Below are positions 52,477 through 62,065 of a stretch of DNA of 64,000 nt, in pieces; the stretch's first letter is position 1; each line of letters starts with the position of its first letter. Source of the stretch: Saprospiraceae bacterium (GTDB lineage Bacteria > Bacteroidota > Bacteroidia > Chitinophagales > Saprospiraceae); assembly GCA_041392805.1 (NCBI GenBank), contig JAWKLJ010000001.1, positions 4,834,501-4,898,500 of the forward strand, in the 5' to 3' direction. The notes under the pieces were generated by a model. It made no database searches. It had not been told where the DNA came from and saw only the letters and a list, made by a program, of their open reading frames with translations. The position numbers were made by a program, and so were the translations under genes.

Positions 52477-53448
52477 ATGAGCCTAAAGGCGAAAATAAAT
52501 CGAAAAAGACTACTGAGTATTTTTTTATTATTCCTGGTAAATTGGCTGGCTGCCCAGCAAATATCCAAAGCTTATTTCTTTGAAGGAGATGAAGTGGTGT
52601 TTGAGTTTGATAGCCGTGATTATGCCAAGGCATATAAAGCAGGAACGGAAGAGCAATTGGATTTTGCGGATTTAAAAATTCATGAAGTCATTGTTTCTGG
52701 CAAGTTTAATGGCTGGGCGAGTGACAATTGGACAATGAAAAAAATCAGTCGCTACAAATACCAGTTGCGCAAAAAAATATGGGAATTCAATGACCCTTTT
52801 AAATGGGAATTCAAATTTCTGGTCAATGGCCAATACGAAGCAAGGCCGCTCAATGCTGAGCCCAATGCTAAAATTCATTCTAATGATTTTTTAGAGGATA
52901 CCTATAACCTGAAACTAGATAATATAAAACCCGCTATTAATGGAAATACCCTGTTTTCGCTCAAAGGGTTCTTACAGGCTGGAAAAGTGATTCTAGCAGG
53001 TTCTTTTAATGGTTGGAATGAAGATTACCTCAGAATGAGCCGGACGGATGAAGGCTGGGAGCTTCGTATCAACCTTCCGCCGGGCAACTACGAGTACAAG
53101 TTTATCGCAGACGGCAATTGGTTGCATGACCCCGCTAATCCCAGAAAAATAAGGAATGAACATGGTACGTTCAATTCCATTTTAACAATACAGCAGTTGG
53201 TCACCTTTCGCCTCAAAGGATTTCCTAACGCCAAGCAAGTCATCCTCGCAGGCTCTTTCAATGATTGGAATGAGAAAAAAACGCAACTTTCCCAGCAGGA
53301 TGGCCAATGGGCTATCACCTTGGAACTACCAGTAGGTAAGCACCTCTATAAATTTATCGTTGATGGCAATTGGATGGTGGACCCTGCTAATCCATTGCAC
53401 GAACAGGACCGAAAAGGCTATGTCAATTCGGTGCTACTGGTCAGGTAA
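52477..53448 (+). CDS. secreted protein with three glycogen-binding (CBM48-like) domains
   Basis: 323 residues, signal peptide LLSIFLLFLVNWLAAQQ. Three copies of the early-set carbohydrate-binding fold follow each other: GKFNGWASDN with FKWEFKFLVNG (about 65-125), ILAGSFNGWNED with YEYKFIADGNW (about 165-230), and ILAGSFNDWNEK with LYKFIVDGNW (about 245-315). The tryptophans and the KF.ADG loop are those used for glycogen or starch binding by AMPK-type and isoamylase N-terminal modules. There is no catalytic domain, so it may hold polysaccharide or be a binding partner. Coupled with the aspartyl protease gene. Confidence 0.88.
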   Translation: MSLKAKINRKRLLSIFLLFLVNWLAAQQISKAYFFEGDEVVFEFDSRDYAKAYKAGTEEQLDFADLKIHEVIVSGKFNGWASDNWTMKKISRYKYQLRKKIWEFNDPFKWEFKFLVNGQYEARPLNAEPNAKIHSNDFLEDTYNLKLDNIKPAINGNTLFSLKGFLQAGKVILAGSFNGWNEDYLRMSRTDEGWELRINLPPGNYEYKFIADGNWLHDPANPRKIRNEHGTFNSILTIQQLVTFRLKGFPNAKQVILAGSFNDWNEKKTQLSQQDGQWAITLELPVGKHLYKFIVDGNWMVDPANPLHEQDRKGYVNSVLLVR

Positions 53449-54876
53449 TCATTGGCTTCCTCCCAACACTTTTCTAATGGCCTCCATCAATACTTCTTCT
53501 ATATCTGGAGCCACCCTGGAAGCCCGTTCACTGGTTTCGTAGCCGCCTTGGCTATAGGCTATTCGGGTGCCTATATATCCAGGCCCATATTCTTCATAGG
53601 CTGCAGTACAAACATGTGCTGTTGTCAGCATTTTTTGCGCCGCCAATTGGTATTCAACAAATAGTTCGCCCGGCAAATTCAATAAGCACACCTGATTCAG
53701 GTGCAAAGCCGATACGCTTACCGATTTTCCGGCCTTGGTTCGCCTTAGCCAGGCGAGGTCCTTGGCTGCATACATTTTCTTGTCGGGGTCAACAGCAGGA
53801 TCAGCCAGTTGGGCGATTAAGGCTGGTTCGGACAAGTGTTTTCCCAGCGGGAGCTTTACGGCAACACTATTCCAGGAAAGGTCCGCTGAAGTTATAGGTG
53901 TTTTGGTGGTTTGCTCCCAGGCTTCGCGCATCGCAGCCTCCATTCGTTGCGCGAGAACGGGCCGCATCTCCACGGAGCCATCATTGTATTTCCCTGCAGC
54001 AATGTTGCCACCAGCCCCATTGAAGTGGATATGTGGTAAATCGCCAAGTGCTTGTTCCCTTGCACTTCTTGCTATGCCAACAAATTCTGACGTTACCTCG
54101 CCTTTCCCATAATAACTTTGAGGATGAGTGGCATAATAAGTCAATACGACAATAGCCTGGTTTCCATTCCAAAAACTAACGGATTTTAGCCAAGGATCAA
54201 TTAAACCCTCTGGCGCAGCAATAGCCACTGGATCTGTCGATTTACTCCAACGAATAATACTCACCTTTCCATCTGCTCCCAGAATCCGCCGGTTCGAAGC
54301 CACTTTTTCGACTTTTGCCTGGCCAAACCCCATATGCGTGACTGGCTGGGCATTTTTTTTCGCTTCTCGAACAGCCTTAGCCGCGGCTAGAATGGTCTTT
54401 TGTAGAAAAGGCTTATCATAACGCGTGCCGCCCAGGCCATATTTTTTCATGATCTTTTCACTACTGAAGTCACAACGAGCGCCATCGTGTTGGTGTAAAG
54501 TATGTACCGAAACCCGGTCGACAGTGGTGTTGGCCGCTTTTGCCAATTGTTTTTTCCAAGCCTCCAGGCCACCATTGGCAATCCCTAACCAATCGACAGT
54601 ACAGAGTACAATGGGCTTTTCCTTGGATAATATAATGATTCCCCTCGCACTGAGGGGGTCCGTAATTTCCTTTACCGGGGCATAGGCAACCGGACTGCCA
54701 ATAGGGGGCGTAGCATCTATCCTAAAGACCCCAATGCTTATTGCTTGCGGATTTCCAGTAGTAGAAAAAAGCAGCATGAAGATCAGCACATTGATCTTTA
54801 ACGATGGAAGCAGTAATTTTTTTCTGCTGCTTAAAAGAAATTGTAATATCTTTTGGACGGAGAAGAAGTCGTTCAT
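53449..54876 (-). CDS. neutral/alkaline ceramidase-like lipid hydrolase
   Basis: 475 residues from the ATG at 54876 (MNDFFSVQ). The longer reading from 54939 would overlap the divergent HiPIP gene by 27 bp and is less likely. A membrane/signal segment (INVLIFMLLFSTTGNPQ) is followed by the ceramidase N-terminal domain pattern: IGVFRIDATPPIG, SVHTLHQHDGARCD and HIHFNGAGGNIAAGKYN. The histidines match the family's zinc/active region. Neutral ceramidases cleave N-acyl sphingoid bases; related bacterial proteins of unknown substrate exist. Convergent with the upstream plus-strand gene, whose stop abuts it. Confidence 0.85.
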   Translation of the reverse strand: MNDFFSVQKILQFLLSSRKKLLLPSLKINVLIFMLLFSTTGNPQAISIGVFRIDATPPIGSPVAYAPVKEITDPLSARGIIILSKEKPIVLCTVDWLGIANGGLEAWKKQLAKAANTTVDRVSVHTLHQHDGARCDFSSEKIMKKYGLGGTRYDKPFLQKTILAAAKAVREAKKNAQPVTHMGFGQAKVEKVASNRRILGADGKVSIIRWSKSTDPVAIAAPEGLIDPWLKSVSFWNGNQAIVVLTYYATHPQSYYGKGEVTSEFVGIARSAREQALGDLPHIHFNGAGGNIAAGKYNDGSVEMRPVLAQRMEAAMREAWEQTTKTPITSADLSWNSVAVKLPLGKHLSEPALIAQLADPAVDPDKKMYAAKDLAWLRRTKAGKSVSVSALHLNQVCLLNLPGELFVEYQLAAQKMLTTAHVCTAAYEEYGPGYIGTRIAYSQGGYETSERASRVAPDIEEVLMEAIRKVLGGSQ

Positions 54877-54912
54877 TTTTCTTTTTTTTACCTTTTGAAA
54901 TTCTAAGCCACC

Positions 54913-55260
54913 ATGTTTCAACGTTTCTCTCGTCGACAATTTTTAAAAAAACACTTCCACATGACGGTGTTTTTTGGCTTTATACTTGCCGCTTGTCGAC
55001 CCAAATCGCCATCCGCTGAAGCAGAATCAAAGGCCATTCAGTCGAATGCCTGTGACGATTTATCGAGCCTGAACGAAGCGGAAAAGACGCTTCGGCAAAC
55101 TTTTGGTTATGTACGGGAATCACCAGTTGCTGATAATCACTGTAATAACTGCAACCTTTGGATCCCAAATGAATCGGATAAAGCTTGTGGCAAATGCCTA
55201 TTATTTAAAGGGCCGGTTTATGCCACTGGTTATTGCACGTATTGGGCACCTCAATTATAA
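54913..55260 (+). CDS. high-potential iron-sulfur protein, Tat-type lipoprotein
   Basis: 115 residues. The N-terminus has a twin-arginine motif (SRRQFLKK) and then a hydrophobic segment ending in a lipobox-like ILAAC (C28). HiPIP ligands are C77, C80, C95 and C108 in HCNNCNLW, CGKCLLFKGPV and GYCTYW. HiPIPs carry single electrons in the periplasm, often between a cytochrome and a reductase. Folding with the [4Fe-4S] cluster before export by Tat fits this signal. It is 36 bp from the divergent ceramidase-like gene and overlaps the convergent beta-propeller gene by 6 bp. Confidence 0.9.
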   Translation: MFQRFSRRQFLKKHFHMTVFFGFILAACRPKSPSAEAESKAIQSNACDDLSSLNEAEKTLRQTFGYVRESPVADNHCNNCNLWIPNESDKACGKCLLFKGPVYATGYCTYWAPQL

Positions 55261-57372
55261 GTTTAAAATGCCTTGGATGATGCCTTTTGTCACTTCATCA
55301 GCATTCGCTTCGATTTCTTTGAGTTGTGTTATTAAAGCCATATCTGTCTTGGGTTTTACTGCTGATTTTTCCAGGCCCTCTGCCAAACCTTTCAAGCCCA
55401 TCAGTTGCCATTTTTTTTCTTTTGCCAAGTCAGGAAGAGAAAGCAGGGTTAAAAAATGGGTTAACTCCTTGGGTTTATTACGTGCGCCAAGCACCTGGGA
55501 AAACGCCGCTACAAAATCCAATTTAAGCGCTAGGGTGTCTTGAAAAAAAACTTTTTGCTGGATCAATGACTCAAACAAATCAAGAGAAGAACCCGGTTCA
55601 CTACTTAGTACGGCTGTCCTAATCCAGGGATCCGCGCTATAGTTGGTCATCACTTTGGCTAAGGCGGCAACCACCTCTCCCCCTGAAAATTGTCCAAGGC
55701 TCAGACTCGCTTGTAAAACGACCCGTGGCGAAGAATCTTCTACACTTTCTATCAATAGGGGGAGACATTCCGGGAATTTTTCAGAAAAAACAATCCCATT
55801 TTCGCGAATACCAGGATGGGGGTCCTCCATTGCCAACTTGACTAATTCTGCATCCAGTAAATTTAACCCTTCTAGTACAAAAAAAGCATGAAGACGGGTA
55901 CGGGGGTCTTCGTGGGTTCTAAACAAGGTCCTTAATTGGGGTTCGACGGAATGGTCCTGGCGTTTTAAGAGTAGCCTTTGTGCCTGCATTCGTTGCCACC
56001 TATTGGGGTGGGTCAGTAGATCGACATATTCAGCACTGGTTTTATGGCTAAGGTTAGGAAATCCCTTTGCCTGTGCTGAACTACCTTCGGGCATAATACG
56101 ATAGATCCGCCCATGCTGGCTGCCATTGAGGAAGTCCATCTCCGCTTTTAGGTCTTCTGGAATGGAAAGAGGCGTTTCAATATGTTGGCGGTACATATCT
56201 ATTACGTAAAGAAAACCATCTGGCCCTACCGTAAAATTAACAGGACGAAACCAAGGATCTGTAGAAGCCAGAAATTCTTTATTTTGCTCAGCCTCATGCC
56301 GTTTGGCAATAAAAGTAGGGCTATTATCGAGTGGGCTAAGCACATCCCTATGGATCAGGTTACCTGCCACGTCTCCTATAAAAATATTGCCATAGGAATC
56401 TGGTGGAAAAGCGTCTCCTGCATAAAAAGTACTACCTGAAGCACCCGTGAAATGATCTTCGGCATACTCTACTCTGTCCAGGTTTTGTTCTTCATAACTT
56501 TTTTGCCTGCGTTGGGTACGTTCGGCTCGCCAATAAGGTGGAGGGGTTTGTTGATACATCAGCAAGTCGTGATCAGAAATATTATATACCGCCGTGGTCG
56601 CAGGCAGGTATGGATGACGGTGTAAATATCGATATGGGATCACCGCATGCCTGATATGAAGGGTGTTTTGAGCCATAAAACGATGCCCCCAGTCGTCGAT
56701 GGCCTGGCCAAATTGTGTTGGACCGGTGGCTAGTTCAAACGATCCCCGATCCAGCCGAAAACGGAAATCTCCTCCTCGCATAGAAAGGGCTGGAAGGTCG
56801 GGCCTTCGGTTAAAACTGACTTCTCCAGCTTGGCCAAAGTTGGCTGCATAAATCCAATTATCGATACTGAATCGAAGATTCGTAATTTGTGCTTCGGAAT
56901 TGTTTTCAAAAAAACCAGTGAAGAGCACTTCTTTCTGGTCAGCTTTTCCATCATTATCAGTGTCTTTTATCAGTAATATATTGGGGGCGGCCGTTACTAT
57001 CAGACCTTCGTCCCAAGCTAAGACACTAGTTGCTTCTGAGAGCTGATCCGCAAATAGAGTGGATTGGTCAATCTGCCCGTCACCATCTGTATCCACCAAC
57101 CTGCGAATTCGACTTTTGCCTTGACCCGGCTCAGGCTTATAAGGGTAATCGGGCATTTCCACCACATAAATATCACCATTTTCATCAAAAATCATTTCTA
57201 CCGGATCGAGGACAAAGGGCTCGGCAGCAAATAATTCAATTTTATATCCTTCTAATAACTGAAAACTTTTCAGTGCTTCCTGCGGAGAAAGGGATGCACT
57301 ATAGTGTTGCTCAGAACAGGATAGCCCAAAGCAGGTAATCAGCCACACAAAAGGAAGATAATAAAGCTTCAT
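55255..57372 (-). CDS. PVC-type membrane-bound dehydrogenase-like protein with HEAT repeats
   Basis: 705 residues, lipoprotein signal (VWLITCFGLSC). Residues about 30-430 form a beta-propeller of the glucose/sorbosone-dehydrogenase type (EMIFDENGDIYVVEMPDYPY, DTDGDGQID, DTDNDGKAD, FTVGPDGFLYVIDMYRQ). Residues about 440-600 are HEAT-like helical repeats (ENGIVFSEKFPECLPLL). Planctomycete relatives often end in a CXXCH heme domain, which is absent here, so electrons would pass to a separate carrier such as the neighbouring HiPIP; that link is inference. Probably oxidises a sugar or alcohol outside the inner membrane. Confidence 0.8.
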   Translation of the reverse strand: MKLYYLPFVWLITCFGLSCSEQHYSASLSPQEALKSFQLLEGYKIELFAAEPFVLDPVEMIFDENGDIYVVEMPDYPYKPEPGQGKSRIRRLVDTDGDGQIDQSTLFADQLSEATSVLAWDEGLIVTAAPNILLIKDTDNDGKADQKEVLFTGFFENNSEAQITNLRFSIDNWIYAANFGQAGEVSFNRRPDLPALSMRGGDFRFRLDRGSFELATGPTQFGQAIDDWGHRFMAQNTLHIRHAVIPYRYLHRHPYLPATTAVYNISDHDLLMYQQTPPPYWRAERTQRRQKSYEEQNLDRVEYAEDHFTGASGSTFYAGDAFPPDSYGNIFIGDVAGNLIHRDVLSPLDNSPTFIAKRHEAEQNKEFLASTDPWFRPVNFTVGPDGFLYVIDMYRQHIETPLSIPEDLKAEMDFLNGSQHGRIYRIMPEGSSAQAKGFPNLSHKTSAEYVDLLTHPNRWQRMQAQRLLLKRQDHSVEPQLRTLFRTHEDPRTRLHAFFVLEGLNLLDAELVKLAMEDPHPGIRENGIVFSEKFPECLPLLIESVEDSSPRVVLQASLSLGQFSGGEVVAALAKVMTNYSADPWIRTAVLSSEPGSSLDLFESLIQQKVFFQDTLALKLDFVAAFSQVLGARNKPKELTHFLTLLSLPDLAKEKKWQLMGLKGLAEGLEKSAVKPKTDMALITQLKEIEANADEVTKGIIQGILNL

Positions 57373-57637
57373 AATGGAATAATTTTATGCCCTTGAAGAA
57401 ACGCCTATTCGTTGTACCTTAGATTAGTAAAGGACCTTACTGAAAAATACATAGTTCTATGCTTTATCCAATCGTTTTCGAGTTTTTTCTTTTTGTATGG
57501 TAAAAAGTAAAGGAACCATATAAGGCATATAAGGCGCATATAAGATAAGGAGCCATGAGCACTTATATGGCCTTAAATTTCTTATATGGCAAAAAAAGAT
57601 ATTATCTTGAAACCAAAACGATTTAGAAAAAAATCAA
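57373..57637. other. intergenic region with octamer repeats
   Basis: 265 bp, no gene. Besides the CATATAAG repeats (57517-57588) nothing else is recognisable. Confidence 0.6.
57517..57588. repeat. octamer CATATAAG, three direct and two inverted copies
   Basis: CATATAAG at 57517-57524, 57526-57533 and 57537-57544; its reverse complement CTTATATG at 57562-57569 and 57581-57588. It lies directly before the GxxExxY remnant and could be its former control region. Confidence 0.75.
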
Positions 57638-57760
57638 ATGAGTATAACAAAGCTATATCTAAAAGATTTGGTTTATCAGGTAAACGGAGCTGCTATTGAG
57701 GTTCATAAAGCACTCGGGCCAATCTATGCATTCTGCGATAAATTTTCATGGTTTAAATGA
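57638..57760 (+). pseudogene. truncated GxxExxY-family protein
   Basis: The 40-codon frame begins with LKDLVYQVNGAAIEVHKALG, the typical start of GxxExxY proteins, then stops after an unrelated C-terminal dozen residues. The diagnostic GLLESVY motif and about 90 further residues are missing. The family is of uncertain nuclease-like or nucleic-acid-binding role. The fragment ends 6 bp before the following start codon, so a deletion between them is plausible. Confidence 0.7.
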
Positions 57761-57766
57761 TGCCTT

Positions 57767-60577
57767 ATGAGGACTAATTCCATTCGCATCTGTTTTCTTT
57801 TTTATTGTAGCACCATGGGCCTATTGGAATGGGGGTGTCAATCAGGTACTACGCTGAGCAAAGACATTGATGCAGAGGCACTCTTTGTCTATGAAGTATT
57901 GCCCTTGATAGAAAGCAAATGTCAAAGTTGTCATGGAGAAAAGCCAGCTGCTATGGAAGGCGCTTTTGATATGCGAACGCGGGAAGGACTACTAAAGGGT
58001 GGAGAATCTGGCCAAGCTGCCTTGATACCAGGCCGACCAAAGGAAAGCCCGCTTTACCTCGCCGCTAGCCGCATCGATCCCGATTTTGCCATGCCACCCA
58101 AGGAAGGCGACGCCCTTTCGGCAGCAGACCTTCAAATCCTCCACGATTGGATTGCTGGTGGAGCGCCTTGGCCCGATGAACAGCGACAAGCTGCTTTATT
58201 GGCGGAAGCCGACCCGTCTAAGTTGAGCCGGATTCGGGTGCCGACCGTTGGCGGACTTTCGGAGCGCTGGACCAATCGACGCTATAAAATGGATGACCTT
58301 TGGGCCTTTTTACCGCTCCAGCCACAGGAAATTCCCGTTGAATTTGCTGGCCAGACCAACAATCCTGTTGATGCCTTTATCAACAAAAAACTGGCAGAAA
58401 AAGACCTTAAAGCAGCTGCACCTGCTGACAAGCGAACCCTCCTTCGCCGAGCCACTTTTGACCTGACCGGATTGCCACCTACGGAAGCGGAAATTCAAGC
58501 CTTTCTAACAGATGATTCGCCAGACGCCTTTGACCAAGTCATTGAGCGACTGCTTGCTAGTCCGCACTATGGAGAACAATGGGGCCGCCACTGGCTCGAT
58601 ATCGTTCGTTATGCTGATAGTGGAGGCTTTTCAAACGATTATATCCGCCCCAATGCCTGGCGTTACCGCGATTATGTGATTCGCGCCTTTAATGAAGATA
58701 AACCTTATAACCAATTTGTACTTGAACAATTGGCCGGGGACGAAATCGACCCTGACAACCCGGAAATGCTCATTGCCACCGGTTTTCTTCGCATGGGGCC
58801 GTGGGAGCACACCGGTATGAGTGTGGCAGCCGAAACCCGGCAGTTCTACTTGGACGATGTCACCAATATCGTAGGAGAAACCTTTCTATCCTTACCACTC
58901 AATTGCGCCAAATGCCACGATCATAAATACGACCCCATCGCCACCAAAGATTACTACCAAATACAGGCTGTTTTTGCGACGACTCAATTTGCGGATCGAC
59001 CCGCCCCCTTTCTGGCCGAGGAAAAGGTGAAACTTTCAGATCCTGAAAAACAGCGCATCGCAGATTGGATTGACAGAACCAAGGCGGAGCAAGAACAGAT
59101 GAAAGAGAAGGAAGAAAATGCCGCCAAAGACTGGTATCGGGCGCACAAAAGGCCCTATTTGCCCAAAAATATTCGACGGAAGCTCCCTGAAGACCAGCAT
59201 CCTCCCCGATATTACGGACTCAGCTACCAAGACCTGGGCTACCAAAAAGTGCTGAATAAACGCCTGCAGACCCTGGGAAGGACCAAAGATCGTTTTGATA
59301 CCTTGGCTTATGCCGTCTACAACGGCCCCAATCGGATCGTCGGCGGACAGGGTGGAGCGAAAATGCCAAAAGAGGTGGGGGAGGAGGCTGCCCCAACGTA
59401 TATCTTGGGGGGTGGATCAGTCTACGCCCCTTTGGAAAGGGTGGAGCCTGGTGTGCTAAGTGCCCTGGGCAAATTACGCACAGCCTTGGATGGCAATGGA
59501 AAAGCAACAATGGATTCGACCCTACCCAATACCATGAATGGCAGGCGCCTGGCTTTCGCCCGCTGGCTGACCCAGGAAGATCATCCGATGACTACCCGCT
59601 CCTTGGTCAACCGCATTTGGCAATATCATTTTGGGGCTGGATTAGCTGGAAACCCGAATAATTTTGGCGCAACAGGTAAAAAACCGACTCATCCGGAATT
59701 ATTAGACTGGTTGGCCATACATTTTGTTGAAAAGGGCTGGTCGATAAAGGATTTGCACCGCCTCATAATGCGATCGGAGGCTTATCAACGGGCTAGCGAC
59801 CATCCACAGCTAGATAGACTTCAACGCCTCGATCCAGCTAACCAGTGTTTGGCAGTATTCAACCCACGGCGGCTGGAAGCGGAGGAGCTTCGAGATGCCA
59901 TGCTCTTTGCTTCAGGGGAATTGAATCTGGAAGTGGGTGGTTTTCCTATCCGGCCGGAAATTAATCAGGAGGTAGCCTTGCAGCCCCGCCAAATCATGGG
60001 GTCAGTGGCCCAGGCGTATCAGCCTTCCCGCACGCCTGCTGAGCGCAATCGCAGGACCATCTATGCTGAGCGCTATCGTACCCTGGCAGATCCCATCCTC
60101 GAAGTATTTAACCAACCCGGTACGGATTTTTCTTGCGAAGAGCGAACGCAATCTACGGTTGCTACCCAGGCTTTTGCCCAATTTAACAGTCGGCAAACCA
60201 GGGCTCGGGCCCTGGCGATGGCCCAGCGATTAGCCGCCTTGCATAAGACACAGGAAGAACAAATTCACCAGGCCATTTTGCAGGTTTGGAATAGAAAAGC
60301 GCGACCCGGGGAAATCCGTGAAGCCCAGGCGTACCTGACTAAAATGACCGAATACCATCAGAAGAATGCACCTGTCACGATTGAATATCCAACGGAGGTC
60401 ACCCGTCAAATGATGGAAGAAATGACCGGCGAACCTTTTGAATACATAGAAGAACTGGATATTTACAAAGACTATATCCCTGATCTAATGGATAAGGATG
60501 TGGTTCCAGGGGTTAGGGCAATGGCTGATCTTGCTGTTGTATTGTTTAACGCCAATGAATTTCTTTATGTCTATTAA
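57767..60577 (+). CDS. PSCyt1-DUF1549-DUF1553 cytochrome c protein
   Basis: 936 residues. A short signal with a lipobox-like LEWGC precedes the PSCyt1 domain (about 40-130) with heme motif CQSCH in LIESKCQSCHGEKP. DUF1549/PSCyt2 (about 195-420) contains GRHWLDIVRYADS and a second CXXCH (CAKCHDHKYDP). DUF1553/PSD1 fills the rest (LAFARWLTQEDHPMTTRSLVNRI). The two c-type hemes are expected to move electrons from an oxidation of an unknown substrate. This family is abundant in Planctomycetes and scattered in Bacteroidota. It overlaps the DUF1501 gene by 11 bp. Confidence 0.92.
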   Translation: MRTNSIRICFLFYCSTMGLLEWGCQSGTTLSKDIDAEALFVYEVLPLIESKCQSCHGEKPAAMEGAFDMRTREGLLKGGESGQAALIPGRPKESPLYLAASRIDPDFAMPPKEGDALSAADLQILHDWIAGGAPWPDEQRQAALLAEADPSKLSRIRVPTVGGLSERWTNRRYKMDDLWAFLPLQPQEIPVEFAGQTNNPVDAFINKKLAEKDLKAAAPADKRTLLRRATFDLTGLPPTEAEIQAFLTDDSPDAFDQVIERLLASPHYGEQWGRHWLDIVRYADSGGFSNDYIRPNAWRYRDYVIRAFNEDKPYNQFVLEQLAGDEIDPDNPEMLIATGFLRMGPWEHTGMSVAAETRQFYLDDVTNIVGETFLSLPLNCAKCHDHKYDPIATKDYYQIQAVFATTQFADRPAPFLAEEKVKLSDPEKQRIADWIDRTKAEQEQMKEKEENAAKDWYRAHKRPYLPKNIRRKLPEDQHPPRYYGLSYQDLGYQKVLNKRLQTLGRTKDRFDTLAYAVYNGPNRIVGGQGGAKMPKEVGEEAAPTYILGGGSVYAPLERVEPGVLSALGKLRTALDGNGKATMDSTLPNTMNGRRLAFARWLTQEDHPMTTRSLVNRIWQYHFGAGLAGNPNNFGATGKKPTHPELLDWLAIHFVEKGWSIKDLHRLIMRSEAYQRASDHPQLDRLQRLDPANQCLAVFNPRRLEAEELRDAMLFASGELNLEVGGFPIRPEINQEVALQPRQIMGSVAQAYQPSRTPAERNRRTIYAERYRTLADPILEVFNQPGTDFSCEERTQSTVATQAFAQFNSRQTRARALAMAQRLAALHKTQEEQIHQAILQVWNRKARPGEIREAQAYLTKMTEYHQKNAPVTIEYPTEVTRQMMEEMTGEPFEYIEELDIYKDYIPDLMDKDVVPGVRAMADLAVVLFNANEFLYVY

Positions 60578-61997
60578 TCAAAATGACCCAGCCTGGAACC
60601 GCCGCGATTTTCTATATGGTCTTGGTGCCAGTCTTGGTGCTGTTGCACTTACCAGTTTGTTAGGATGTGATGCTCGAAAAGGTCGCTCCCTGCTGAGTGA
60701 TTCGCCGCTGAGCCCCAAGCCACCTATGTTTTTGCCGAAGGCCAAATCCTGCATCTTTCTGATGATGGAAGGTGGCCCGAGCCATATCGACACCTTTGAC
60801 CCCAAGCCTGCCTTGGAAAAATACCATCTAAGCGAATTTGTACGGCAAGGCAAGCAGTTTTCCGCCATGTCGTCGGGCAATCGCTATATCGTACAAAGCC
60901 CTTTTTCTAGCCGGAAAGTCGGGCAATCCGGGGCCGACCTGTGCGAACATTTTGTGCACTTGGCCGATGTGGCGGATGACATCTGCTTTTATCGTGGCTG
61001 CCAGGCCGAATCAGTCAACCATCCTACGGCCATGTATCACCTCAATACGGGTAATCGCTTCGGTGGAGAGCCAGCGATGGGTGCCTGGCTTAGTTATGGC
61101 CTGGGCACCCTGAATGAAAACCTGCCTGCCTTTGTGGTATTGCCGGAGATTTCCTTTCCGCAAGGCGGCGCAGCCAATTGGTCGAATGGTTTCCTCCCCG
61201 CCCATTTTCAAGGTACCCCGCTGCGCCCAACGGGCAGCCCGATCCTGAACATTGAACCGCCACCGGGATTGAGCCGCTATCACCAAAGAGAAAGCCTGGA
61301 TTTGCTCCAGCAATTCAATAAGAACCATCAAGCTTTACATCCGGAAGAAGATGAACTTAGTGCCAGAATGGCCAGCTACGAATTGGCTTATCGCATGCAG
61401 ATGGAAGTGCCAGGATTGATCGATATTGATGCTGAAACGGAAGAAAACAAGGCCCTTTATGGCATCGGAGAAAAAGCCACAGATGCTTTTGGACGTAAGT
61501 GCCTGCTCGCACGCCGCCTCATTGAACAAGGCGTCCGGTTTGTTCAACTGTATTCGGCGGGATGGGATTCGCACGATTTTCTGGCGCGGGCGCATGGCTC
61601 CCTGATTCGGAGCACGGATAAACCCATTGCTGGATTGCTCAAAGACCTCAAGCGCAGAGGGATGTTGGATGACACCTTGGTGGTCTGGTGTGGGGAGTTT
61701 GGCCGTACTGCCGATAACGGCATTAGGGAAGGCGGTATTGCCTATGGCCGCGACCACAATCCTAACGCCATGGCCATGTGGTTTGCTGGTGGAGGGGTCA
61801 AGGCTGGACATACCATCGGTGCGACCGATGAACTGGGACAAACGGCGGTAGACGTGGTGCATCCAATTCGAGACTTACATGTTACCCTACTCCACCTTTT
61901 TGGATTAGATGATACCCAATTGACCTATTTTCACGGGGGACGTCACAAGCAGTTGTCGCAATTTGGTGGGGAGCTTATCAAGGAATTGTTGGCTTAG
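60567..61997 (+). CDS. DUF1501 sulfatase-like Tat-exported protein
   Basis: 476 residues from the ATG at 60567 (MSINQNDPAWNRRDFL); an earlier in-frame ATG at 60498 would lie far inside the preceding gene. The twin-arginine signal NRRDFLYGLGASLG is followed by a hydrophobic core and a cysteine near the end (LLGC). DUF1501 proteins have a sulfatase/alkaline-phosphatase-like fold; motifs include MMEGGPSHIDTFDPKP, GWDSHD and WCGEFGRTADNG. They always accompany PSCyt1-DUF1549-DUF1553 proteins, as here, and their reaction is unknown. Exported as a folded, perhaps metal-containing, enzyme. Confidence 0.93.
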   Translation: MSINQNDPAWNRRDFLYGLGASLGAVALTSLLGCDARKGRSLLSDSPLSPKPPMFLPKAKSCIFLMMEGGPSHIDTFDPKPALEKYHLSEFVRQGKQFSAMSSGNRYIVQSPFSSRKVGQSGADLCEHFVHLADVADDICFYRGCQAESVNHPTAMYHLNTGNRFGGEPAMGAWLSYGLGTLNENLPAFVVLPEISFPQGGAANWSNGFLPAHFQGTPLRPTGSPILNIEPPPGLSRYHQRESLDLLQQFNKNHQALHPEEDELSARMASYELAYRMQMEVPGLIDIDAETEENKALYGIGEKATDAFGRKCLLARRLIEQGVRFVQLYSAGWDSHDFLARAHGSLIRSTDKPIAGLLKDLKRRGMLDDTLVVWCGEFGRTADNGIREGGIAYGRDHNPNAMAMWFAGGGVKAGHTIGATDELGQTAVDVVHPIRDLHVTLLHLFGLDDTQLTYFHGGRHKQLSQFGGELIKELLA

Positions 61998-62065
61998 TGC
62001 TTTGCGTATAATTTCCGATTTATGTGTAACTTGAAAGGATTTTTTTCGAAAACATTACAACAATA

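Noticed and set aside
54877..54939. Upstream ATG of the ceramidase-like gene
   Set aside because: It would overlap the divergent HiPIP coding sequence; the ATG at 54876 precedes the signal segment better.
61335..61862. 175-codon minus-strand frame inside the DUF1501 gene
   Set aside because: It is a shadow of a strongly supported gene with clear family motifs on the other strand.
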